Source: a virus. Taken from it: 64,000 bases of DNA. The stretch spans positions 1 to 64,000 of the IMG/VR virus record IMGVR_UViG_3300046804_002724, one strand, 5' to 3'. The notes beneath the pieces are model-generated. The model saw only the letters and a list, made by a program, of their open reading frames with translations, did no database searches and had not been told where the DNA came from. This document shows positions 4,454 to 12,089 of the stretch, piece after piece (the stretch's first letter is position 1; every line of letters starts with the position of its first letter). Position numbers and translations under genes: made by a program.

Positions 4454-6388
4454 ATGTCAAAAACTATTGAAAACCCATATGAAAACTTTATTGCATTATC
4501 AAGATATGCAAGATGGATCCCAGAAGAAAATCGTCGTGAAACATGGGGTGAAACAGTAGATAGATACTTTAGTTTTATGTTAGATCATCTTTTTGAAAAC
4601 TATAAATATGAACCAGATTCTAAGTTGATAGAAGAACTTAGACAAGCAGTTTATGATAGAAATGTTATGCCATCTATGAGATCTGTAATGACTGCAGGTC
4701 CAGCTTTATCAAGAGACCATGTTGCTGGATACAATTGTTCTTTTGTTCCAGTAGATAGTCCAAGATCATTTGATGAAACCATGTATATTCTAATGTGTGG
4801 AACTGGTGTAGGGTTTTCTGTTGAATATAAGTACGTTAACAAGCTTCCATCTATTCCAGATTCTTTTGAAAAATCAGATACAGTTATTGTTGTAGAAGAT
4901 TCAAAGCAGGGTTGGGCAAAAGCATATCGTGAATTACTTGCATTGTTATGGACAGGACATATTCCAGCAATTGATGTAAGTAAAGTTCGCCCAGCAGGCG
5001 CAAGACTTAAAACAATGGGTGGACGTTCTTCAGGACCACAACCACTAATTAATCTTTTTGATTTTACTATTGCAAAATTTAAAAATGCTTCAGGTCGTCA
5101 ACTTAAGCCAATTGAAGCACATGACATTATGTGTAAGATTGGTGAGGTAGTAGTTGTTGGAGGTGTTCGTCGTTCAGCAATGATTTCTCTTTCAAATATA
5201 AATGATATTGAGATGGCAGCAGCTAAATCAGGAAATTGGTGGGAAAATAATCCACAACGTGCTTTATCAAATAATTCAGTTGCTTATTCTCGTAAACCAG
5301 AAATGGAACAATTTATTGCAGAATGGAAATCTTTATATGATTCTAAATCAGGAGAACGTGGAATCTATAATGTCGCAGCAGCACAAAAACAAGCTTCTAA
5401 ATTTGGACGTAGAGATCCAGAAATTCATTATGGCACCAACCCTTGCTCCGAAATTATTCTTCGTCCTTATCAATTTTGTAATCTTTCAGAAGTCGTATTA
5501 CGTGAAAAAGATACACCAACAACTGTTGCAGAAAAGGTACGCCTAGCAACAATTCTTGGAACATGGCAATCTACATTAACAGACTTTAAATATCTTAGAA
5601 AAATATGGAAAGACAATACCGAAGAAGAAAGGCTTCTTGGAGTTTCTCTTACGGGGCAGTTTGGAAACAAATTTTTTTCAGGAAAAGAAGATTTAAAAAA
5701 ACTTGAAGAAACTCTTTCAGGACTTCGTGATTATTCACGAGAAATAAATAAAGAAGAAGCTGAAAAGATTGGAATTAAAGAATCAGCAGCCATTACTTGT
5801 GTAAAACCATCTGGTACGGTTTCGCAATTAGTGGGAGTTTCTTCTGGAATGCATGCATGGCATTCTCCTTATTATATTCGTACTGTACGTGGAGATAAAA
5901 AAGATCCATTATCAACATTTTTAAAAGAAGTTGGGATTCCCGTAGAGGATGATGTAATGAAACCAAACGATACTTATGTTTTTTCATTTCCAGTAAAAGC
6001 TCCAGAAGGAGCGGTAACTAGAAATGAATTGACAGCTATCGAACATTTAAATACTTGGTTAATTTATCAACGTGCTTGGTGTGAACATAAACCATCAATT
6101 ACTGTTTCAGTTAAAGAACATGAATGGATGGAGGTTGGAGCGTGGGTATATAAGAATTTTGACGAAGTCTCTGGAATTTCATTTTTACCACATTCCGATC
6201 ATACTTATAAGCAAGCACCATACCAGGAAGTAACTAAAGAACAATATGAGGACCTTCTTTCAAGAATGCCTAAGAATATTCGTTGGGAAGATTTGTCATT
6301 TTATGAAACTGAAGATGGAACATCTACAAATGCAACATTAGCATGTAGTTCTGATGGAAATTGTGAACTTGTAGATATTACAGCATAG
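4454..6388 (+). CDS. nrdJ: Adenosylcobalamin-dependent (class II) ribonucleoside-triphosphate reductase
   Basis: A 644-residue protein of the monomeric B12-dependent RTPR family (the Lactobacillus enzyme is about 739 aa). Conserved elements are GYNCSF (C95, redox Cys), TNPCSEI (thiyl-radical C331 and E333) and FCNLSE (C342, second redox Cys). KPSGTVSQL and SGMHAWHSPYY also match. The C-terminal pair C631-x5-C637 re-reduces the active site. It converts ribonucleotides to deoxyribonucleotides without oxygen, using host-made cobalamin. All catalytic residues are present, so it should be active. Divergently placed from the lysin operon with its own promoter. No intein or break is seen. Confidence 0.93.
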   Translation: MSKTIENPYENFIALSRYARWIPEENRRETWGETVDRYFSFMLDHLFENYKYEPDSKLIEELRQAVYDRNVMPSMRSVMTAGPALSRDHVAGYNCSFVPVDSPRSFDETMYILMCGTGVGFSVEYKYVNKLPSIPDSFEKSDTVIVVEDSKQGWAKAYRELLALLWTGHIPAIDVSKVRPAGARLKTMGGRSSGPQPLINLFDFTIAKFKNASGRQLKPIEAHDIMCKIGEVVVVGGVRRSAMISLSNINDIEMAAAKSGNWWENNPQRALSNNSVAYSRKPEMEQFIAEWKSLYDSKSGERGIYNVAAAQKQASKFGRRDPEIHYGTNPCSEIILRPYQFCNLSEVVLREKDTPTTVAEKVRLATILGTWQSTLTDFKYLRKIWKDNTEEERLLGVSLTGQFGNKFFSGKEDLKKLEETLSGLRDYSREINKEEAEKIGIKESAAITCVKPSGTVSQLVGVSSGMHAWHSPYYIRTVRGDKKDPLSTFLKEVGIPVEDDVMKPNDTYVFSFPVKAPEGAVTRNELTAIEHLNTWLIYQRAWCEHKPSITVSVKEHEWMEVGAWVYKNFDEVSGISFLPHSDHTYKQAPYQEVTKEQYEDLLSRMPKNIRWEDLSFYETEDGTSTNATLACSSDGNCELVDITA

Positions 6389-6391
6389 TAG

Positions 6392-6419
6392 TATAATAAA
6401 TTTATGGGCTAACCCATAA
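6392..6419 (+). promoter_or_regulatory. Promoter -10 and 5' hairpin before the holin-like gene
   Basis: TATAAT (6392-6397) is followed at once by the hairpin TTATGGG-CTAA-CCCATAA (6402-6419). The transcript would start with or just inside this stem-loop. That may protect the 5' end; no T run follows to make it a terminator. An AGGAGG Shine-Dalgarno follows before 6453. Confidence 0.45.
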
Positions 6420-6452
6420 TTCTGGGCAAAACGTTCAGAAACAGGAGGATAT

Positions 6453-6659
6453 ATGAAAGACTTGAATAAAATGTTAGAACAGGTATTAGCAGCATTATCA
6501 ACGTATGGAAGAGCTTTTGTCTCAGCCGTGCTTGCTCTATATATGACTGGGAATACAAATCCTAGTGATTTGGTTAAGGGTGGCATTGCAGCCATTGTTC
6601 CAGTAATTTTAAAGGCATTAAATACTAATGAGCCTGCATTTGGGTTTAAGAAAAAGTAA
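6453..6659 (+). CDS. Holin-like small membrane protein (68 aa)
   Basis: Begins MKDLNKMLEQVLAALSTYGR, then two hydrophobic stretches (AFVSAVLALYMTG and DLVKGGIAAIVPVILKAL). It ends with a basic tail (GFKKK). Two membrane segments, small size and a positive C-terminus are typical of phage holins, which open the membrane for the lysin. A strong AGGAGG site precedes it. The lysozyme-like gene is nearby but on the other strand. Assignment rests on topology only. Confidence 0.55.
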   Translation: MKDLNKMLEQVLAALSTYGRAFVSAVLALYMTGNTNPSDLVKGGIAAIVPVILKALNTNEPAFGFKKK

Positions 6660-6684
6660 TAATTTAGCCAACTAGATTAGAAAG

Positions 6685-6716
6685 GCTCTTGTGATAAAAT
6701 TGTCACAAGAGCTTTT
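6685..6716 (+). terminator. Rho-independent terminator
   Basis: GCTCTTGTGA (6685-6694) pairs perfectly with TCACAAGAGC (6703-6712) around an 8-base loop, followed by TTTT. It ends the holin-like transcript just before the fibre operon. Confidence 0.8.
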
Positions 6717-6737
6717 CCAATTAGGAGACTTTAGCAA

Positions 6738-7088
6738 ATGGCAGTACAAAAGAATTGGGAAGTGGATCAAAATACCACTTTCAAATTTCAGGTTCAATAT
6801 ACAGAAGACGATGAGGTAACCCCCATCGATCTTACTGGTGCAACCGCAAAAATGCAGGTAAGAGATACAAAAGGTGGCAGTAAATTAGCCTTTACCTTAA
6901 CATCACCTGTCGGCGGTATTACAATTGATGGCCCAACAGGCACATTAAATATAGTAATGACCCCTACTCAAACCAATAAGCTATTTTATCCTAAATCATC
7001 ATATGACGTTATGGTTGTTGATTCCAATGGAAACAAAATCAAAATTGTGGAAGGCTTTATGACTTTGAGTAGGTCGGTAACTATATAA
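6738..7088 (+). CDS. Small virion / tail-associated beta-sandwich protein (116 aa)
   Basis: The protein has the pattern DQNTTFKFQVQY ... PIDLTGATAKMQVRD ... GITIDGPTGTLNIVMT ... SYDVMVVDSNGNKIKIVEG. This is seen in many phage baseplate or fibre-associated domains (BppU-N-like and relatives). It opens the fibre cluster and its stop overlaps the next ATG (TAATG), so the two are translated together. Likely a structural adaptor; exact place in the virion unknown. Confidence 0.55.
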   Translation: MAVQKNWEVDQNTTFKFQVQYTEDDEVTPIDLTGATAKMQVRDTKGGSKLAFTLTSPVGGITIDGPTGTLNIVMTPTQTNKLFYPKSSYDVMVVDSNGNKIKIVEGFMTLSRSVTI

Positions 7089-7546
7089 TGGCTAATGAAA
7101 AAATAATAGTAACAGAAAATAAAAACAAAGTTATAGTATCAACTCCAGGACCACAAGGACCAAGAGGGCGTACCATTTTAAATGGCACAGGCGCACCATC
7201 TTCCAACCTAGGTTATATTGGAGATTTTTATTATGACATTTCAACTACAAGATTTTATGGGCCTAAAATTTCAGAAACTACTTGGGATGGTGCTAATAAC
7301 TTTTTACTTCAAGATCCAGCATCAGATTATGCAAGAGTTTTAAGTTGGGAACTTACTCAAGTTCAATATAATTCACAAGAACAATATTACTATATCGATT
7401 TACAGCACGATCTAAACTTTTATCCAAATGTCACTATCAAAGATAGTACTAATGAATTAGTTGAAACTGGAATTGAATATGTAACAGCAAATAAAATAAC
7501 ACTGACGATGGCGCAACCCTTTTCTGGGAAAGCATATTTGTCATAA
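7088..7546 (+). CDS. Tail fibre-associated protein with short collagen-like motif
   Basis: The N-terminus carries STPGPQGPRGR, a short collagen-like Gly-Pro-X stretch (residues about 18-28). It is followed by a module containing GDFYYDISTTRFYGPK and a C-terminal region (HDLNFYPNVTIKD, KITLTMAQPFSGKAYLS) typical of phage fibre tips. It is translationally coupled to the gene before it. The collagen-like stretch is too short to be certain of a triple helix, but it is a possible prolyl hydroxylase target. Confidence 0.55.
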   Translation: MANEKIIVTENKNKVIVSTPGPQGPRGRTILNGTGAPSSNLGYIGDFYYDISTTRFYGPKISETTWDGANNFLLQDPASDYARVLSWELTQVQYNSQEQYYYIDLQHDLNFYPNVTIKDSTNELVETGIEYVTANKITLTMAQPFSGKAYLS

Positions 7547-7558
7547 AAGGAGAAAGAA

Positions 7559-9100
7559 ATGGCAAGAAAATTTTTAGTTAGTTTAGACCTCAATAAAAAT
7601 GAGTTGCTAAATGCTAGATTACAAAATCTGTCTTCCGACCCATCTTCGCCAGTCGCAGGTCAGATTTATTATAATACTTCAGCAAAAGAAACTCGTTTCT
7701 ATGATGGAACACAATGGATTGCAGGAGGAGCAACAAAATACGGTTTATTAGCAAATAGACCTTCTGCATCAAAAGGCGGAATTTTATATGTAGCCACAGA
7801 CACACAAACTCTATATATAGATAATGGTACCTCATGGGTTCAGATATCAGTAAATCCTCAAGATTTAACAGATGCAATAAACGATCACAACAATAACACC
7901 TCTGGAGTTCACGGTGTTACTGGTAATGTTGTAGGAACAACAGATTCTCAAACATTAACCAACAAAGTTTTAGGCTCAAACACTAGCCTTGGAAGCGCAT
8001 TAGATGCGGATGGATACCAAATCCACTGGGTGGGCGATCCAACGGATAATAAGGATGCTGCGAATAAAGAATATGTAGATACTCAGGTAAATAACCATAA
8101 CTCTTCAACAAGCGACGTACACGGAATTACTGGAGATGTTGTTGGAACTACAGATTCACAAACATTAAGCAATAAGACAATTTCAGATGCTTTAAAGTTT
8201 AACGATGGTTCAAACGATAGCACAATTGATGTAGATGGAAATAATTTCTATATTAATGCTAATAATAATTTACAATTATCTACAGCAAATGGTGATATAG
8301 AGTTACAGCCAGACGGATACGCTAAAGTATACGGAGATAGAATTGTTACTCAGGAAGCTAACCAGACTTTAACAAATAAAAGCCTAGGATCTGGAACACA
8401 ATTATCATCTAATTTAGATGCAAATTCAAATAAGATTGTAAATCTTACTGATCCTACTGCAAATCAAGATGCTGCTACAAAAGCGTATGTTGATTCTCAA
8501 GTTTCAGATTCATTGCTTACATTTTATGGAACAGAAGATGAAGTAGAAGTTTCTAAGATTGGTAATGATGTAACAATTGGTTTACCAGATAACGTAACAG
8601 TAACTGGAGAAATTACAGCATCAACAGCACATATTACTGGAGATGTTCAGATTGAGGGAGACCTTAATGTAACAGGATCTATTAATGCTGTTAATACTAC
8701 TCAGGTAAATATTTCTGATAATGTAATTAATTTAAACAGCGATATGCCAGAAGATCAGTCTCCGACAGTAGATGCTGGAATTAAGGTACACCGTGGTACA
8801 GAATCAGATGTACAGCTTTTATGGAATGAAACATCAGATCAATGGACATTGACCAATGATGGATCAAACTATCATTCTATTGCAAGAAAATTTGCAGGAA
8901 ATATTGGAAATGGAGTAGCAACTTCATTTACAGTAACCCACAATCTTGGAACAAAGGATGTAACTGTTCAAATATTTGAAAATAATGAAGTTTATGCACA
9001 AGTTGAGGCAGACGTAGAACATACATCAACATCTGCTGTTACAATTAAATTTGCAGAAGCTCCAGCTACAAATGAGTATAGAGTAGTAATTGTAGGATAA
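7559..9100 (+). CDS. Tail fibre protein (513 aa)
   Basis: A repetitive phage fibre protein. Two copies of a display motif (YYNTSAKETRFYDGTQWI and YVATDTQTLYIDNGTSWV) are followed by repeats of HGxTGxVVGTTDSQTLxNK and by DAANKEYVDTQV / [12 protein letters not shown]. The C-terminal domain (NIGNGVATSFTVTHNLGTKD ... NEYRVVIVG) is a common beta-sandwich end of fibres. It has a clear GGAGAAAG ribosome-binding site. Probably trimeric and host-recognising or structural; receptor unknown. Confidence 0.75.
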   Translation: MARKFLVSLDLNKNELLNARLQNLSSDPSSPVAGQIYYNTSAKETRFYDGTQWIAGGATKYGLLANRPSASKGGILYVATDTQTLYIDNGTSWVQISVNPQDLTDAINDHNNNTSGVHGVTGNVVGTTDSQTLTNKVLGSNTSLGSALDADGYQIHWVGDPTDNKDAANKEYVDTQVNNHNSSTSDVHGITGDVVGTTDSQTLSNKTISDALKFNDGSNDSTIDVDGNNFYINANNNLQLSTANGDIELQPDGYAKVYGDRIVTQEANQTLTNKSLGSGTQLSSNLDANSNKIVNLTDPTANQDAATKAYVDSQVSDSLLTFYGTEDEVEVSKIGNDVTIGLPDNVTVTGEITASTAHITGDVQIEGDLNVTGSINAVNTTQVNISDNVINLNSDMPEDQSPTVDAGIKVHRGTESDVQLLWNETSDQWTLTNDGSNYHSIARKFAGNIGNGVATSFTVTHNLGTKDVTVQIFENNEVYAQVEADVEHTSTSAVTIKFAEAPATNEYRVVIVG

Positions 9101-9101
9101 C

Positions 9102-9476
9102 ATGTCAAGAAAATTTAAGTCTTTACTTAACTTAACTACACTAGCCTCCGACCCAGTTGGGTCGGAAGGCGATGTGTTTTTTAATACAACAGATAAAGCC
9201 TTAAAAATTCATAATGGTACTACATGGGTTATTCTTTCACAAAATACAGATCCAACACCTTTTTATATGCACACGCATACATATGATGGAGATGTTCATA
9301 CTATTGATATATCTAATCCTATAACATTTAAAGATATAAATAATGAGGATCCCGCAACCGTGCAAGAAGAAATTCCTGCTATAATTGGTATGGATGGCGG
9401 TAGCCCAAATTCATTATATAATAATCCAAGTTTTGTAAACTTGACATTATTAGACGGAGGAGAAGTTGGCAACTAA
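9102..9476 (+). CDS. Small fibre-like protein (124 aa)
   Basis: The N-terminus (MSRKFKSLLNLTTLASDPVG ... GDVFFNTTDKALKIHNGTTW) is a shortened paralogue of the start of the 7559 fibre gene. The rest is a short acidic segment. A perfect 20-base palindrome lies inside the coding sequence (9147-9166). It ends overlapping the TTG start of the next gene. Likely a small fibre or capping protein. Confidence 0.55.
   Translation: MSRKFKSLLNLTTLASDPVGSEGDVFFNTTDKALKIHNGTTWVILSQNTDPTPFYMHTHTYDGDVHTIDISNPITFKDINNEDPATVQEEIPAIIGMDGGSPNSLYNNPSFVNLTLLDGGEVGN
9147..9166 (+). repeat. Perfect intragenic palindrome
   Basis: TCCGACCCA (9147-9155), GT, then TGGGTCGGA (9158-9166) form a GC-rich 9-bp stem inside a coding region that is otherwise AT-rich. 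It codes for SDPVGSE. It could act as an RNA hairpin slowing translation or transcription early in this gene, or as a DNA-binding site. Confidence 0.6.
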
Positions 9477-10017
9477 TTTCCCAACGAGTTTAGATAATTT
9501 ATCTAATCCTCAAGGTACAGATAGCCTAGCAGGCCATGCTGCATTGCATGGAAATGTTAATGATGCTTTAGAAGCATTGCAAGCAAAAGTTGGAGTTAAT
9601 AACTCTGGCGATTCTAATTCTATTGATTATAAAGTGAGTCAACTAGAATCTCAATTATCAAATCTAGATAATCAATCCGATAGCACATTAAGCATTCTTG
9701 GGCTAGAAGGAAATAACGATTTAACAATCACTGGTCTTGAAAATAAGACAACCGTAGACACATTTAATGCTGATATTTACAGAACAGTTAAATATGATTT
9801 ACAAATAACAAGGGGAAATGAATATTATTCATCTACTTTTCTTTTACTAAATGATGGAACAAATATAAACGTATCAGAAACTGACATTATTTCAAATACT
9901 AATAATGTTTTAGCAACTGTTACATTTGAAACAAATTCAGGTATAATTGGATTATGCGTTACGCCTACGACATCTGCTGTAACAGCAAGATACGTAAGAT
10001 TAGCGCTTAAATCCTAA
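9466..10017 (+). CDS. Short tail fibre protein (183 aa)
   Basis: TTG start with GGAGGAGA directly upstream. The protein has the fibre motif HAALHGNVNDALEALQAKVG, a coiled-coil stretch (YKVSQLESQLSNLDNQSDST) and a C-terminal beta domain (RTVKYDLQITRGNEYYSSTF ... ARYVRLALKS). The C-terminal domain has relatives at the ends of many phage fibres. It overlaps the previous gene by 11 bases. Likely a trimeric fibre or fibre tip. Confidence 0.65.
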   Translation: MATNFPTSLDNLSNPQGTDSLAGHAALHGNVNDALEALQAKVGVNNSGDSNSIDYKVSQLESQLSNLDNQSDSTLSILGLEGNNDLTITGLENKTTVDTFNADIYRTVKYDLQITRGNEYYSSTFLLLNDGTNINVSETDIISNTNNVLATVTFETNSGIIGLCVTPTTSAVTARYVRLALKS

Positions 10018-10034
10018 ATTGGGAGGTTGTCAGA

Positions 10035-11657
10035 GTGGCAACAGTAAATAAAAATTTTAGAGTAAAAAATGGTCTGGTAGTTGAAGGAAATACAGCTACC
10101 GTAAATGGCTATGATATATTAACAAAGGCATCAGCAGATCAATCTTATATTATTGATCTTATTGGTGGCACAGCCACTTCAGCAAATACAGCCAATACAG
10201 TTGTAAAACGTGACGCCTCTGGCAATTTTTCTGCTGGAACAATCACAGCAACATTTAGTGGAAATTTAACTGGCGACGTAACTGGTACAGTTTCAAGTCT
10301 TTCAAATCATGACACAGGTGATTTAACAGAAGGTTCTAACCTTTATTTCACAGATACTCGTGCAAAAGAATCAGCAGCAGATCTTCTTGTAAATGCAACA
10401 AAAACTAATATACAAATTACAGGAGACGAAAACGGTTTAACCATAACTGCCGAAAATGGTGTAGCAGATTCTACAACAGATGATTTGGCAGAAGGTTCAA
10501 CAAGATTATATTTCACAACTTCACGAGCACGTGAGGCAATTTCTGGCGGAACAGGAATTTCTTATAACGACTCAACTGGAGTAGTATCAGTAGATAATAC
10601 TATTGCTACTAAAACATATGCAGACAATGCAGCATCAAATGCAGTAAACGCCCTTAGCACAGATGATATTGAAGAAGGATCTTCAAATGTTTACTTTACA
10701 AATGGTCGTGCAAGAAATGCAGTATCTGCTGGAACAGGTATAACATACAGCTCAGCAGACGGTGTTATTAGTGTAACATCTGGAACATACGATGCATATG
10801 GAGCTGCTTCAACAGCAGAAGGAAATGCAAATACATACACAGATAATGCTATAAATGCATTAACTACAGATGATATTGAAGAAGGTTCTTCAAATAAGTA
10901 TTATTCAGATTCTCTTGCAAGAGCAGCCGTAAGCGCTGGTTCAGGTTTAGACTATAACTCTTCAACTGGTGAATTTTCTGTTGATACTACAACAATTGCT
11001 AATAAATCATATGTTGATACAGCAATATCTAATTTAGTAGATGGAGCTCCAGGGCTTTTAGATACATTAAATGAAATTGCAGCAGCAATTAATGACGATG
11101 CAAATTACTTTACAACAGTAGCAAATAGCATTGCTGGCAAACTAGCATTAGCTGGCGGAACTATGACTGGAGCATTAGTTCTTGCTTCAGATCCAGTAAA
11201 TGCTTTAGAAGCAGCAACAAAACAATATGTTGATTCAGCTCAATCAGCTGCTCAATCAGCTGCAGAATCTACAGCTCAAGGTGCATTGAATGATGTACTT
11301 GATGGAACAACAGACTTTACAGCACTTGATGTAAATTCAGTTTCTCGTCAAATTGCAGCTACCACAGGTAATATAGTAACAGCTGCAGCAACAACAGCAA
11401 TAAGCTGGGCAAAAGCAGATTATAGAACTGCTAAAATTCTTGTTAAGGCAAAAAATGGATCTCACACACATGTATCAGAAGTTATAGTAACACTTGATAC
11501 TTCAGATAATATTGCTCTTAATGAATATGCAATTACAACAACAAATGGACCACTCATGACAATTGATGCTGATATTAACAGCGGAAGTGTAAGACTTCGT
11601 GTGACTCCAGAAAATAATAATACAGAGGTAATAGCTCACGCTACACTTCTAGTCTAA
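10035..11657 (+). CDS. Tail fibre protein with YFT-RAR repeats (540 aa)
   Basis: GTG start after GGGAGG. The N-terminus (VNKNFRVKNGLVVEGNTA) is a common phage fibre head. The body holds four copies of the repeat xGSxxxYFTxxRARxAxSAGTGIxY, the well-known fibre repeat, at about residues 105-305. Then comes [29 protein letters not shown] and a C-terminal beta domain (AKILVKAKNGSHTHVSEVIV). It is a long fibre by family knowledge. No chaperone domain is visible. Confidence 0.75.
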   Translation: MATVNKNFRVKNGLVVEGNTATVNGYDILTKASADQSYIIDLIGGTATSANTANTVVKRDASGNFSAGTITATFSGNLTGDVTGTVSSLSNHDTGDLTEGSNLYFTDTRAKESAADLLVNATKTNIQITGDENGLTITAENGVADSTTDDLAEGSTRLYFTTSRAREAISGGTGISYNDSTGVVSVDNTIATKTYADNAASNAVNALSTDDIEEGSSNVYFTNGRARNAVSAGTGITYSSADGVISVTSGTYDAYGAASTAEGNANTYTDNAINALTTDDIEEGSSNKYYSDSLARAAVSAGSGLDYNSSTGEFSVDTTTIANKSYVDTAISNLVDGAPGLLDTLNEIAAAINDDANYFTTVANSIAGKLALAGGTMTGALVLASDPVNALEAATKQYVDSAQSAAQSAAESTAQGALNDVLDGTTDFTALDVNSVSRQIAATTGNIVTAAATTAISWAKADYRTAKILVKAKNGSHTHVSEVIVTLDTSDNIALNEYAITTTNGPLMTIDADINSGSVRLRVTPENNNTEVIAHATLLV

Positions 11658-11673
11658 CAATTAAATATTAATT

Positions 11674-11697
11674 GGTGGGGGATTAAGTTCCCCCACC
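11674..11697 (+). terminator. GC-rich hairpin between fibre genes
   Basis: GGTGGGGG (11674-11681) pairs with CCCCCACC (11690-11697) around an 8-base loop. No T run follows, so it may be an attenuator, an RNA processing site or a transcript 3' end rather than a classical terminator. It is followed by a further GGGGG near the GTG start at 11722. Confidence 0.5.
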
Positions 11698-11721
11698 TAA
11701 AATTCGGGGGAAATTGAACTC

Positions 11722-12042
11722 GTGGCAACAAATAATAAAGATTTTAAAGTTAAAAATAACCTTGTAGTCCAATCAGGACAGGTTACATTAGGCGACGTAC
11801 CCCTAGCATTTAATGCTGAAAATAATAAATTAAGAATTCAAGTTAACGGACAATGGATAGATATATCAGATTCTAATGATCTATCATTTATGGATGTTAA
11901 TTTGGCAATTGATTATAATGGATCGCCAATATATTCTATTGGCGGAGACGGGGTATACGTTGACACCTATAAAATGGCTGACGGCGGAACCCCAAATAGT
12001 TCATCATTTGCTTATACATTTGATTCAGGAGTGATTTCCTAG
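11722..12042 (+). CDS. Small fibre-like protein (106 aa)
   Basis: GTG start. The first 50 residues (NKDFKVKNNLVVQSGQVTLG ... NKLRIQVNGQWIDI) resemble the N-terminus of the 10035 fibre gene, so it is a short paralogue carrying mainly the attachment head. The C-terminal segment contains YKMADGGTPNSSSF. Possible roles are a capping or adaptor fibre. Own ribosome site is weak (GGGGGAAATTGAACTC). Confidence 0.5.
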   Translation: MATNNKDFKVKNNLVVQSGQVTLGDVPLAFNAENNKLRIQVNGQWIDISDSNDLSFMDVNLAIDYNGSPIYSIGGDGVYVDTYKMADGGTPNSSSFAYTFDSGVIS

Positions 12043-12055
12043 TAAAATGAGCAAA

Positions 12056-12064
12056 TGGTATAAT
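12056..12064 (+). promoter_or_regulatory. Extended -10 promoter TGGTATAAT
   Basis: TGGTATAAT sits in the short gap before the giant fibre gene at 12090, with AGGGG in the leader as ribosome site. Same box type as at 2062 and 47140. Confidence 0.55.
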
Positions 12065-12089
12065 TCTAATATAGGGGATATAAAATAAA

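Noticed and set aside
5202-5546. Plus-strand 114-aa frame within the reductase gene
   Set aside because: Shadow frame; the reductase frame is continuous with conserved motifs across it.
4454-6388. Intein or intron inside the reductase gene
   Set aside because: The reading frame is shorter than the family norm, all motifs are contiguous and no insertion is visible.
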